Assembly (NCBI GenBank): GCA_009741485.1
Contig: CM019214.1
Location: 51,548,863 to 51,612,862, forward strand
From: Malurus cyaneus samueli
Lineage: Eukaryota; Chordata; Aves; Passeriformes; Maluridae
Length of the DNA: 64,000 nucleotides
Reading direction: 5' to 3'
Shown in pieces: positions 1 to 12,800 of the stretch. Each line of letters starts with the position of its first letter. Position 1 is the first letter of the stretch. Made by a program: the position numbers and the translations under genes. The notes beneath the pieces were generated by a model. The model had not been told where the DNA came from, ran no database searches, and was given only the letters and a program-made list of their open reading frames with translations.

Positions 1-3000
1 GGGAGTGTTCTGTCTCCAATACAATCATAATCACACGAACCTTAATCACTTGGCATTCATTTTCCTCACACTGCCCAATATTCACAGAAGTTCCATTACA
101 GCTCGTGAAGTGTACATCTCTGCCTATTCCACTTGCAGCTGTTATGGATTTGATGCATGTGAGTTTGTTTTCCTGACTCTGCTAGTATTATCTGCCTGTA
201 TAATCTTGTGTATTAATAAAACACATATGTTCACTTCTCCTTGTGTAGTTTCCTTTCTAAATCAAACCTCAGAGAGCAGTCTACAGTTCTAATATTGCGC
301 TATTCGATGAATTACAGCTCCACAACTGCTTTATCCCCTGCCTCGGTGACTCTGTAAGTGTTGGTCTCTTCCAACCCCCACCACCTCAGACTACCTTTAA
401 GAAGTCAATTTCTTTTTCCTTTCTGTAGCTCTCCACCTGAGCAATCAAAGCTTCGTACCAAACCCAACACAGGGGCAGGTCCTGTGCTTCCTACAATGAC
501 ACTTCCTCTGTTCATTCTCACTACATTCCCTAATAATGGTCAATCTTTCATCAGGATTTGTTGGCAGCTGCCACTAACCAACAACTTCAACAAACCACCG
601 GTCACAGGTCACATCCTTTCCTTACAGGCAGCTTTATAGAATCAGTACAGAAAGTAGATCCTGGCTACTCTAAAGTCACACAGAACATACACAACACGTA
701 AACCGTAAAAGTAAGGAGAACCGGAAAGCCTGCAAAATTAGGAAATGTCACCAAGAGCAAACTCAATATTCAGCAATTAGTTTCAGCTTCCATTTTAGCT
801 TACAGGGCTGCAAAATTCGAAGTTGATTGGAAAAGCTGAATATTACTTTAAATATACATATTTACATACATACAGATAAATATACATAAATACATATTTC
901 ACTTAAAGTATAATGGGAAAGCTCAAGCATAAAAGTTTCTTAAAGACAATTCAGGAGGACACTAAAATGATAAGTGTGTTTTACAAGGGAGTAACAAAGA
1001 TGGAGAGGACTTTTTATCCTGGAAATGTGTTATGGAAACTGAACTGCAAAAGCAGCACACAGTTTTACCTTAAGGCCCTGATTTGAAAGAAGTCAGAAAA
1101 AAATGGCTCAAGTTTGTGTCTCCTGTACCATGCATAAGTGTCATTGAAAAATCTTCAGAGAACTACAAAAAACTTAAAAAGCCTCAAGTTTATTGATAAC
1201 CCAGGAATTTTATTTCATGTGTGCTTAAATAAAACCAGGCAAGCAGAACAGTTTCCTACTCAATAATATGATTTAGTAGCCCAAAATGAAATAATTAATC
1301 AAATAAAATATAAATCAGAGAATACTACTAATCAATAAGAGCAAACTCTAGTCTTATTAGTGCATCAATCATGCTTGACTTTATCAGTAAAACTCATTTT
1401 CTTAGTAATTGGAAATGCAATTAACACACACATACACAACACCACCTGAACACATTGTGAATTGCAAGAATAGCTCTACTGAAAAGACTTTCATTTTGAT
1501 TTGCAACTCACACAACACTAATAAACATTCAAGGTCCTTCATTTAAAAGAAGCATGTCTATGTCTCAACAGGTAGTATATAATTTTTTCAACCCTACTGT
1601 TAAAGAGGGCTATCTGAGCATTTTAAAACAACCCTACAAAGTATGTGGCACAAAGGACAACTCTTGGACCTCCCAATTGCCAGAGAGGTGATGCAAACAT
1701 CTGAACACAGGCACTTTCCAGCAGGTTGGTTGATTATAAGGCAGCTAAACAAAACAAAAAGCAGTAGTCCAGGATGTTCACCTCTTTGGAAGACAGCAGA
1801 ACATTGTAAAAAGAGTGCAATCACTAAATCATAGAAAGTATTTAAAGGAGGGGAAAAAAAGAAGAAAAAAAGTAGCAGACATTGAGGCACATAAGAAAGG
1901 AACATAAGCCACACTGCTCAACACCAGCTGTGGCCCAGCACTGCAAGGCTTTAGTGGCCAGCTCATTTATTTGAATTACATACTCATTCTAGAATTTGGA
2001 ACAGATTTTAAAGAGCAAACAGCTTGTGCAACCATTTTCCTAACTATTTATTCCATGTATTTGATGCAACTCAATTTTATGACCACAACTCTGAAGATTC
2101 AATTAAAAGCCTTAATGTTTCAGTACATCCCTTGAAAAATATCTTCAGGACTGCTCCTGCTAAATTTCAAAATATGACAATTGATTCATGATCAAAATGA
2201 ACAATTGGCCTCAGTATCACCCAAGACCCCTATCCCAATTGTTTTACATCTTACCAAAGGCATCACTTAATCCTCAAAGATGACAAGTGTTAATTACACT
2301 AACAATTACCAAAGCAATGCTTAACCATGAGCTTCGGCCACATTAAAAGAACTGTAAACTTATTTCCTGCAGTAAGGAAACAACTGCTACTGTAAGTATT
2401 CTCTTGTCAATAACCTTTCCTCAAGGCTGCTCTACATAACCTTTTCAGATTAATCAGGGAAAAGCAAATGCATGTTCAATAACTCAAGCTACATATATAT
2501 CTTTTCCAAGGACATGATTCTAACCTCCCCTAAAAGAACAAGCAGTGAACATTAATAGGATTACTTCCAACAGGTAAATATTGTTCAAAGCTAAAATGGA
2601 CAAACCATTTTTGTGAATATGTTAAGTTACCCTGCAATAGTGAGGAGACCAACTTTTTATTTATTATTTTTTTAAACTGGAAATCCACAATTTACAAGAA
2701 GTTGACAAACCTCCGCCAAGCATCCAGTAACTAAAGAAACATGGGTTTACACACAAAAATAAAGCAATACACCTCTTATTGACCAGATTTTATTGTGTCT
2801 ACACCACTCAAAGTTCAGAGGATTTTTTTTCTAAATTGTTCGGCACATTCCAAACACAGCTGGAATCACAGCCATGGATGAGGTTGGGGGGGATGATGTA
2901 ATAATGTTTCATCTATGGAGTGGTTGAGGAGAAAGTCAGACTACTTCAGTTTTAGACTAGCTTAGCCTGCGATAATGGAAACAATACTTCAGTGGAATAA

Positions 3001-6000
3001 ACAGTTACATGTTAAAGTGGAAATATATTTTTCACTTTCGCTGTAAATTAGACATGCTCTGAGTGCAGGCTATGCCTGACAAGGCTTAAGCACAAACCAG
3101 AAAAAGTTAGTCATTCTCATTAAAAAGCACAGCTGGAGAAGGGGGTGCCTGACTTACTAAAATCAGCTACTTGTGACAGTACTTGCCCAGGAAGTGGGAG
3201 ACCTAAGCCTGAGGCAGCTCAAACCCACAGGTCTTGGCTCTGTAGTAACTCAATTTCAGTAGCAAAAGTTGGCAGTGCCTCTCCAATCTAACAAGTTGCC
3301 AATTTCTTTTCTTTTTCGTTTACTCCATTGCTTAGGATTACTTTTCTTGTTCCTTTGAAAATGGCTTCCCTGATTTGGGTGTACTAGTATATATCCATTT
3401 GTTCATTCCTCTCTCCAAAACAGCTAGAAATCTAGAAGATTTGAGTCTATGAAACTTTAGCAAATACTCAAATCTATGACTGCAAACTGAACACTGAGTT
3501 CTCACAAAGTTAGGTGTGATGACATTACTGGTTGCCACATCTTCCTTATTTTGTCAACACTGTCACCGGGAAGAAAGTTTCAAAATATGACTATAATTAG
3601 CCATTTTTCAAAAGTGACTCATTTTCTCTATCTAGAAGACTGCTACTAACATTTTGTATTAACATAGTGCTTGATTTCTGAGATTATCCTGATGCAGACC
3701 CTACCACATTTTTCAGACACAAACAAGCTGATAAAGGGCTTACAGTTTCTTCTTTTTAAAGTAAGATGGAAAGAACATCTAGTTTGGCCACATCACAACC
3801 AACTCCTGCTCAGAACCCTGCTATTTGAAGTAGTTTTATTCATGTTACTGAACTTTCCTAAAAGTATTAGAAGACTTACTAGATGTGACAAGCATGCCAC
3901 AGCCTGAAGCTGCCTTTTTAGACTATGTGATTTCATGTCACTGCACAAATCAGGTAGGTGCCTCTTTCTTTGTGCTTCATGCATCTTTCAAGAATCTAAA
4001 AATCCCCCAGTTTCACAAGATAGGATCAGCTACACCAAGATCTTGTTGCCACTAGAAAGCCAGTGTCATTGGCAACCTCTCCTCCTGTACTACCTTCGCA
4101 CAGATCCAACCTTAGATTTTGGTCTACAAAGACCTTTGGTGAAAAACCCGATTGGAGTAACTCAGGTACATTTCTTGGTTATACATACTCTTTTTTTTTT
4201 TTTTTTGTCCAGTTATGGTAAAACCGGTGCCCTATAAAACTAAGCCAATTTGTGTGCAGAACAGCTTAGGTCATTCTGTGCCCACACCAAAAAGAAAGGA
4301 AACTGCCCTCATAAAAACCCAGAAAACTACTGCAACCATTGATATTCCTGGCATACCAGTAAGCCAGTGTTTCCTCCTATGAATCTGCAGAGCAGGGTGC
4401 TTGTTATGTCTGTAGCCCTCCAAAAGTGATTCAAATATCAGACAGCACATGCAATACACAGTTAAACCACCATGCTTTAAATTTACACAAAAAGTACTGT
4501 ACCTGTCCAGTACCTCACCAACTTTACTTTGGAGCAACATACAGAGAGATGTGAAGTTTATTTCCTTGTTCCTATAAAATGAGGAAGTATTTAGAAACTT
4601 AACTAAAAAGCAAAAAATAAAAGAGTAAAATGTAGTCCCTACTGTATCCCTACTGTGTCTGCAAATGTCTCTACATCTATCATTTTTCTTCTTTTTTCTT
4701 TTCTTCCTGCTTGTGGCAGGATTCTTCATTAAAAACAGGGAAAAAATGTTTACAAAAATATTAAAGCTATTCCTTAAAAAAAATCCCCCTACTGTTTAAT
4801 AGAGAAATCTATCACAGGTGTTACAAAAATAAATCAAAAATTTTAAATGTCTATTATTACATTCCAAAAAACAACTAAGATGCAAGGACAGATCATTGTC
4901 TGAAAGTGTCATTTGCCTAATTTCAGGAGATCCTCGTTGGCTTTTCTAAGCTATTAAAAGTCTATACTAGGTGTGCCATGTGCAAAAAGTCAGTGAAATG
5001 AAAAATTGTATCCTCAATGATTGAAGCTCTTATCACTGAAAATATCAGTGCAACTGTCACAAGCAAATAACTGTAAGACTTATCACCTAATGCATCTTCC
5101 CTCAGTACTTTTCAGTATTATAAACATAGTTCTCTAGATGCAGTATTTTATCTTCCAGTTACGACATCACCCCATATCTGTGGAAAGCGACAGAATTTCC
5201 CTAACACAAGCTAGCTTGAGCTGTTCAATAACACCAATTACGTAAGAGTTTTCCTAAGATAAAAAACACTGGAGAAAATACAGTAGATATACTGAAATAA
5301 GCTAGTGGTCTTATACCAAAGCACGGAGTAACCCATGCTTCGGCATTTATTTGCCAATCACTGTTAGGCTCAGTCCCCTGAAAAGAAAGTAAGAAGGAGA
5401 TTTTTCTTTGTTCACATTTCCTGCGTAGGTTGACTTTCAGAAGAGCTACAAAGATGACTTTAACCAAGTGAAAACCTTAGCTCAAGGTAAAACCCCAGTA
5501 ATATTGTGAGAGTAAGGAGCCAGCGACAAGGGAGTTAAAGATACAGAAATAAACACAGATACAAAAGCTGAGCTTGTGCTGTGCTGTAGTGCTTACAAGC
5601 ACAAATTTTCATCTCTTAGCTCCATTTCTGAAAAACACACAGTTTACACTCATACAAGATTAACATCCCATTCAGAAACCATAATTTCATAGTGCCATAA
5701 AACATCAGGCTGCCATCTCAGAGTCTTGCTTCACACATCACTTACAAACCCCACCAAACCCAAGTGCTATAGTAGCATGGCAAGTTCAGTAACAGCTGAA
5801 CTGACGGCCAGCTGCCTTTGGCTCCATCCGCATTGTTACCTATGCATTTTACCACTTACCTATTTAGCTCTGACCAAACCCTAAGTCAAACACTCAAGAC
5901 TACCTGACCCCAAACTGGTTACCCAAAACTTTAATCAAGAACGACCGGTTATTATAATCTTTGAGCAGTACAGCTTGCAAATCCTGAAGCCTTCAATTCA

Positions 6001-7210
6001 ATTTCCATGCCTAAATCACTCATATGCACACGAAGTCTTCCCTCATGACTCAGTCATATGGAAAAACACATTTCTAAGTTAAAAAGGTAATCTCAATCTT
6101 TAATGCTTAGTTGCTCTCTCAGTTTTATGTGTCGCAGAAAACAGCTGCATTTCCTTTTGTTTCAGTACAGATGCACAAAGCGTCATTCCAAACACTTTTT
6201 CTGAAAACAGGCTGGACTAGAAGGAAACGTTTCAGACAGTAATACTATTAGGGTCAGATAACAAAGAGCTAGAAGGTAAAAATCAGAAGAATGATTACTG
6301 ATGAATTTTTATTGTAGTTTTCCTAAAGAGGATGCCTTATCCAACAAAGAGCAGAATAGGGGAAGAAATAGAAAAATTAGAACAGTGAGTAAATTATACA
6401 GCTGCACTGACTATACCTGCAAAGAATGTCAAATATAAAATTTAAGACACATTTACCAGTAGGAATGCAGTCATGCAAATGACTAAGGAAAAGAAAAAAG
6501 GAAGTAAAGCAAGACAACAAAGGTTGGCTAATTTACTTCTAATGTCATACTCCTGCAGGGAAGCATGACAAATTCTTGCCCATCAATTATCTGTCTCTTT
6601 GCCCTATGAAGAGAGACAAAACAGGAGGGGCAGAGAGCAATACAAGTCACACATGCCCGCGGCAGATAGTTACGTAATGCTGACGTACTGCCTGCTCTTT
6701 GCTCACAACACTTACTCTGCTGCAATTCCAAGTACCAGCTTTTAACAGCTGCCCGGTTTGAACACTTGTAAGTTGCTTTGTAAATAAAATGCAGACACAC
6801 AAAGAAGAATAAGATGCAGAATGAAGTTTTAGAGATATTTCCAGCAGAGATAAAAAAATAAGAAAAGCTGAGGGTTAGCTTCATGATCAGACATTTTCTG
6901 TTTCATAAGAAGTCAGTTATAAAAACTGGCGTTTTGTGCTTAAAGTCAAAACTAAATTGCCTGCCAATCAAAAGTACTTCTGTTTAACTTACTTGAAGAA
7001 ACTATAAATAAAAAGAGAAAGACAGCTCCTTCAAGTTCACTGAAGTGCTACTGCCAGGAAGAGAAACATAAGTCAATAATTCTTTTGATAATAACATACA
7101 CCTAGAAATCTTCCTATTTAGAAGAGAACTTGCCCTGAATAGAGTCAAACAGATCAGCTAGAAGTAAAGGCAGAATGGGTACAAGCAGGAAGTGTTTATT
7201 AACAATCATG

Positions 7211-7252
7211 GAGAAAGAAAAAAAAAAAAAAAAAAAGAGAAAAAAAAATAGA
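7211..7252. repeat. A-rich low-complexity tract
   Basis: A run of about 19 adenines is followed by GAGA and a further run of about 8 adenines. It looks like simple sequence. No SINE or processed-gene body is visible beside it. Confidence 0.85.
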
Positions 7253-8165
7253 GTGAATACTGCAGAACTGACCAGATTTCATACAACTAATTGCATAAAA
7301 CATTCATAAAATGTGATATTAGCCAGATTAAGTAATTTTTTCTGGTATTTTGTCTTTAAAAACTAGGACACAACCATAAAATCTGCAATGATCTATTGCT
7401 TAGTACCTACCACAGCCATTATGTAAGCAAATACATCGCAACACTTAAGATCACATGCTTGAATAATCAGCTCCTAATTAAGTATATCTGCAATTGCCTT
7501 GTTCCTTCCTTTCTCTGACCCAAAACAGTAAGTAAACAACATTACAAAAATCTCAATCTCTAGCAGTCAGATATAACAAAGAAACTAAACTGATACACTC
7601 CTTCCTATGGGACAGTAATCAGTAAGGCTGTACTTAAAACAATGGAACACATCAGACTGATTTACAACAAATGACACACAGTTTAATATACACAGTGAAC
7701 TGAGGAGGCCAACTCATGCAGTCAAACATTAGGATAAGCCCTTTTTGGTAACCACGCCAAAGAGTGGTTACCCAAAGCTGGGCATCAGCACCATCACTGG
7801 AAGTTCCTAACAAGCAGAAGATAAAAAATATCACAGAGAAAAATTATTTCTTCATGTGTTTTTTGTACTTGTCTGAATTAAAGTTTCCCTTCTATCTGTC
7901 TGACCTTTAATAACATATGCTTTCAAGGCCTTTTAAAACATGCCCAGGTTACCTCAGGCCTCAGGGAAGACAGTGTTTGTAGGCTCTCGTGAGAATGTTC
8001 TGCCAGCATTTTCCTTCTCTGTTGCAAAGAAGGAATGACTTTACGACTTCCACTCATTTCAAGTTGCAGAAGCACAATGCAAGGAAAGAAGTGCGCTAGA
8101 AAGCAATGGCCCTTAAAGCAGCTGGCAACCAACTGCCATCCTGAAGGCATACGTCACATGGTGCG

Positions 8166-8202
8166 TGGTGTGCTCATCAGCTCTATGATGATGAGCACAC
8201 CA
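8166..8202. repeat. Perfect 14-bp inverted repeat (hairpin)
   Basis: The left arm TGGTGTGCTCATCA (8166-8179) is exactly complementary to TGATGAGCACACCA (8189-8202), with a 9-base spacer. It lies in NDFIP2 intron 1. No target-site duplication or transposon body is visible around it. Confidence 0.9.
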
Positions 8203-8610
8203 AAAGCATACAAATATTTAAAATGCTGTAAGCCTATCAAAATACATATTTCAAATATAATAAAAGCGTTTCCTATTGTTTTTCCTTAAATCATAACCTA
8301 GGAACAATTGAATATAAGTGCCAGTGTTTACATATGCACAGAAATAAGTTTGATTACTTCTGTAAACATTCTTTTCACCAGTCAAGCTGTAAAACAGGAA
8401 CACTAAGATAAGTAATTCAGGATTTAGCTAGAAGACTGCAGTAGAAATTTGAATCACGGACAGTAACAAAGATTTCAGACTTCCTTATCTTTACATTCTT
8501 AGCAAAGCCTCAGAGTACAAGGAACTTAAAGACAAAATTGAAACTTTCAAGAGGACTGACTGCACCTAAGTAATTTTTGCACCAAATAATCAGCAAAGCT
8601 TATATATTTT

Positions 8611-8670
8611 GTATAACTGACATTAAGCTAATGACTGCAAGATTTATGTAACTGACATTAAACTAATGAC
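8611..8670. repeat. Short imperfect tandem duplication
   Basis: The motif AACTGACATTAAGCTAATGAC (8615-8635, written here only as landmark) recurs with one substitution at 8650-8670, a period of about 35 bases. It looks like a local duplication in intronic DNA. Confidence 0.7.
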
Positions 8671-9445
8671 GGAGAGAAACAAAACAAGACCATCAATTCG
8701 GGCACGATGAAAATCTTTGTATTCTAAATAACTACTTCTGTGGTTAAGTTCAGGACAGAAAGAAAAATGTATTTCAGGGACCCACAAAACTGCAGACTGT
8801 TCTTGAGAGAGTGTGCTCGTGCATGTGCATGTGCATACACACACGCACAACTGAGACTGAAGGTCAATCTCCTCCCTGCGTTTTACACTTCCCTCCCTCC
8901 CTGTAATCTTCATACAGGCCTTGCACTGTATCCCTGAGCCAGCCAGCCAGGGGCTACTAGAAATCACACGGTTTCAGAGATTCGCTCCGCGGAACGTACT
9001 TAGCAGAGATAAGGCCCCCTGCCCCTTCCTTCCCGGCGCGCCCCGCTCTCCAGCCTCGGCCACGCTCTCCCAGGAGCCGCCACCCGCTCCCGGCAGGGGG
9101 AGGCGCCCGGGAAAACCCGCCGACCCCGGGCCGGGACAGGCCGCCGCGGGAGCCCGGCGACGGGAGGAAGGGCAAAGGTGGCTTCCCGAGCAGGCCGGAC
9201 AGCCGCCCGCTCCGAGCCGGGCCGCCGGGGGCGAGAGGGCAGCCCCCGCCCCGAGCAAGGCCCGGCTGTGCGAGCCCCTCCGTGGGACGGGCCACGCTTA
9301 TCCGATCCCGATCCCGATCCCTGCCAGACCCCGCGCAGGAGAGCCGCGGGCCGGGGCGGGGGGAAGGGCGCCCCGGTCGCACCGTGCCCCGCCGCGCCGG
9401 CCCGAGGGCGGGGGGAGGCGAGCGGGCTCGCGGGAGCGCACTCAC

Positions 9446-9480
9446 CACTTGGTAGCGGCTGACGGGCTGTGGTGATCCAT
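9446..9480 (-). CDS. NDFIP2: NDFIP2 first coding exon (short-form start), with an apparent 1-base frame break
   Basis: On the minus strand an ATG at 9480 reads Met-Asp-His-His, and the exon ends at 9446 before a consensus donor (gtgagt at 9445-9440). From knowledge of the family, human NDFIP2 has MDHHQP followed shortly by GRYQV, and NDFIP1 has SRYQ at the equivalent place. Here the QPVSRYQV residues are present, but in a different frame from MDHH; one extra C after the second His codon would restore register. In the frame as given, the peptide runs MDHHSPSAATK and then crosses the donor. NDFIP2 is a three-pass membrane adaptor of Golgi and endosomes whose PY motifs recruit and activate NEDD4-family HECT ubiquitin ligases. 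All of those domains are encoded outside the window. Human also has a longer N-terminal form; no ATG-started equivalent is visible here. The identification rests on a short exon, its CpG island and synteny with RBM26. Confidence 0.7.
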
Positions 9481-9540
9481 CCTGGCCGCCGCCGACACGC
9501 ACGGCGCGGCCGCAGCTCCTCCGACCTGGCGCCGCGTCGC

Positions 9541-9600
9541 TCGTCCTCCCCTTCCTCTTCTTCTTCCTCCCTCCTTCCTTCCTTCCTTCCTTCCCCTCCC
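9541..9600. repeat. Polypyrimidine (CCTT)n tract in the NDFIP2 5' region
   Basis: Sixty bases are almost all C and T on the plus strand, including a run of CCTT/TTCC tetranucleotides at about 9573-9595. On the NDFIP2 sense strand it is a GGAA/GAGG purine tract about 60-120 bases upstream of the ATG. It is likely in the 5' UTR or core promoter. Confidence 0.85.
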
Positions 9601-9862
9601 GTTCGCCCGTGCGCCCCGCCGCGCCTGCCCCGCTGCGGCCGCCCCTCGCCCGCCCCCGTGTCGGAGCCGGCCCAGGCCCCGCCCCGCCGGGAGCCGCGTT
9701 CCGTGTGCCCGGGCTGGGCGTGTGCCTCTCCGCCCCCGCTGCTGCCCCGGCCGCGCTCCGCTCGGGGCGGTTCTGCCAGAGCGGCTCTTCTTCCTCGTCT
9801 TTCCCCGCTCTTCGCGCTGCAGCTCTGTTGTGTGAGGCAGCTCGAGGGCCTTGCCTAGGTAT

Positions 9863-12800
9863 TTATCACTGCTGGTGACCGCGGAGCAAGAAGTACTATG
9901 TAGTACAGAAGACGTCTTGGGGACCCGGAGAGCGATTTTGAATAGGCATCTACCTAAAGGAATTAATAGTCCTGAGCCCGTTTGCCTGCTGTTCCTGTGA
10001 GGGCAAAGCACCGTTCCATTTCAAGAAAATGTCGTGATTTTCCTCTTCTTTTTTCCTCCTAAAACTCAATGTTCAGATGTTTATGACCTCCTGGCGTAAA
10101 ACCAGTTAAAAACGCGTGCGCCCATAAAGGTGTATCGGATAAAGCTGACTCATTTCTAGGTTCCCGAACTGCCAGATGTGTAACTGTGATGCGCAACAAC
10201 TTCAAACAGCCATAGATGCAGCTCTTGCCTGCATCGGAGAGGAGTGTTTGCATGTGCTGCTGTGCAGCTGATCTGCAAGGCAAATGCTCTCACAAAAGTG
10301 GCTTCTCGCTATCACTTATGGCCGGCACGCAGAACTTTATCCCGCAGCTCAGGACATCCCATCACGTTTACATAGCTACCTGCTGACCTGAGCAGCAGGA
10401 TAAGTGTTTTTGTGCAGGCAGTCATCGCTGGTGAGCTGGGTGAGGACTGGAGGGAGTGAAGTGCCAGTATGCGCGCGTGGGAAGGCAGAGAAGTGGAGAG
10501 CCAGCTCCATTACTGGAGTTCAGTTTCTAGATGGGGTGGGAGTGAAGATAGGCAGGATTGTAAGGGAAGAGGAGGTGGAAGCGTGAGACTTTTTGTGTGT
10601 GCCTGGGACTTTGCTTGTAGCCCATACCTGGCTAATACAGCAGTTACTAAAGCTATCCAAATGAAAAGAAAAACATGTTTGGATAGTTCAGGCCTGTTCT
10701 GTTTGTTGCATTTATTTTGTTCCTTGTACAACTCTGCTGCACATCAAAAGCCCTGGCAGTTGGGAAACAAAGATGGCAGAGAAATATAGGTTAGAAATAG
10801 ATTCCTATTATTCTCTTAACATGGTTTTCTTTTTCCTCTTTATACATAATGAATGTTTGATTATCCTGTCCTAAAAGCAACAGTTATTCGTAGAGGTCAT
10901 CTTGAGTTTAAGGAAGTTTGTACAGAGTATTGAAGTGTCTTTCAGTTACCAAAATCTCTTAATTAAATGTCTAGATTTCATGGAACATGGAAATTGGACC
11001 GTACGTGTAACCAGTTTAACTTCTATCATCTTCTGTATCATTAGCAACAATTACGTTTAAAGTAAACTTTTTCTGGAGTGTTGCATGCGATGTCTCAGCC
11101 CAGGAAGTTGTCACCTGCTCTTCATGGCTTTTTAAGCATTGTATCTCAGCTTTGCAATACCCTGTCCTAGAAACTCCAACTAGTTAATAGCTGCCAAATG
11201 GAATTCGAGCATGCAAATCTTGGAATACAATTGAACAAGCACTTATTAAGATGAAACCTTCAGTTCTGAACTAGTGCAAATCATGTCTTTTAAGGGAAGA
11301 AAAGACAGTAGGCAAGAACCTAGGTGTATTTAATAGGAAAACTGGAAAATATTCCATAGTGCTTGGGAAAAGAGGAAGCAGCAGATTCAACAGAGATACT
11401 ACAGTTGCGTGTGAAGAGGGAGTTTCATGCCTAGGGACAAATTCTGGATCGGCTATAGAGCTTATATAGAGAGACCAAACTTCTTTTAATTTGGGAATAT
11501 TGATGTACTTATTGGACTTATATCAGAGAGGCCATGTGAGTAATTTAGGCTTTAAATATGCCCTTCTTTTGGTTTGTATTCTTTCTGGAACATAATTTTT
11601 TTTTAAAAGCTGTGTAACTGGATAGGAACTTATGTCATTGTACTAAAAAAAGGCTGAAAAAAAGAAGATCATGCATGTGTTTCAAATCTTTATTTTCTGA
11701 AGGTTCAATATCTACCAGTTATTAGCTGTTTTCCATGCCCTGCAGGCACCTTATTTGTTAAATAAAGGCGGGGGGGTGGTTTCACTTTCATCCGGGAAAT
11801 TCATTTTGTACTGGTGGGAAGGGATTGCTGAAACTTTTCTTTAGAGGAAACGTTCACTCCAGAGCGTTTTCTTCTAAAAATATCTCTAAACTGTCCTGTT
11901 GACTAAAACACTAGAATGCTAGTTTTAAGTTCTACTGTTTTAGTCTGACCTTTCTTAAACCTTAAAGGCCTACAATGACAGTAATGGTTAGAACTGTTGG
12001 GTCCTGCAGAGCATTGGTTTTTGTCAAAGAACTGTATTTAAAGAAACAGAAATAGTTTTCTGAATAGCATGTAAAATAGTTTCAAATTTAAATTTAAAAG
12101 AAGTATTGCTTCAGGTTTGGTTTTTTTTAGGAAAAAAAAACTTAATTGCTGTTAGTCAGTAAGTTTGCAACAGTTTAAACTTTGTTCCACCATGAAAACA
12201 AGCCAAGAAAAGAATCTTGTTAGTAATAACGGCTCTTACAAGCCTAGTTCTGCAAAAAGTTGTCTTGAAGGATGGCATCTGAATTCAGACAAGCCTGAAC
12301 ATAATTGCACAAAGGCAAGCAGTACAGGACTGATTGTTTTTCATTCATTATTCAGTCAATGGCCAGCAAGTAAGAAAGCACAATATTTATCTTTATATTT
12401 CTTCACCTGTAAAAACCTATTCAAATTTTTAAGGTTTCTTATTGAAGTTACAGAGTAGGTAGATTTCAGAACTAAGTAAATTTTATTGTAATAAAATTAC
12501 ATAAACCAAATACTGCATGTTTATATTATTCTATAATTTTGTACCATTAAAGTAAATATAGCAGTTACTATAATATTTTACTTGCTGTACCATATAAAGA
12601 ATTTAAAAATAAAAGCTATACATTTTTATTCAAAACTTGGGAAGCAAAGTAAAATTCTAGGTATTTGTAGCTTTGCTTTACATTTTAGTATGTATTTTTA
12701 AATCTCTAATAGAGCTAATGTCAGTGAGAAAGAAATATTTTTCTTCCAAATTTAACTCTAATTAAATTAATGTACCTAATTTACTCATGGACCGACCCTA

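Larger units (their letters stand above)
1..9445 (-). other. NDFIP2: NDFIP2 intron 1 (partial, continues left of the window)
   Basis: This stretch lies downstream, on the minus strand, of the NDFIP2 exon 1 donor. I looked on the minus strand for the expected later exons: the NEEDN region, the PPPYS/PPYS PY motifs and the three hydrophobic C-terminal segments. None was found, so exon 2 lies beyond position 1. The sequence is AT-rich and non-coding, and every open frame in it is short and lacks any family resemblance. It contains an A-rich tract near 7211-7252, a perfect hairpin at 8166-8202 and a small tandem duplication at 8611-8670. No confident CR1 copy was recognised here. The call as intron is inference from the exon 1 assignment. 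Confidence 0.65.
8985..9850. promoter_or_regulatory. NDFIP2: CpG island over NDFIP2 promoter and exon 1
   Basis: GC content and CpG density rise abruptly against AT-rich flanks, with many CCGG, GCGC and CGCCC words between about 8985 and 9850. The island covers the NDFIP2 exon 1 donor and the sequence upstream of its start on the minus strand. A GC-box array (CCCCGCCCCGCC) sits at 9677-9688. There is no obvious TATA box, as expected for a broad housekeeping-type promoter. The exact transcription start cannot be read from the sequence. Many open frames cross the island on both strands, but they reflect a lack of stop codons in GC-rich DNA. Confidence 0.85.

Noticed and set aside
1..9445. Search for further NDFIP2 exons (PY motifs, transmembrane segments) on the minus strand
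   Set aside because: No stretch matched with splice sites, so exon 2 must lie outside the window.
8921..9475. Long proline/arginine-rich open frames on both strands across the NDFIP2 CpG island
   Set aside because: Stops are rare in GC-rich DNA, and frames on both strands overlap. None has a domain, and only the short exon 1 match is supported.
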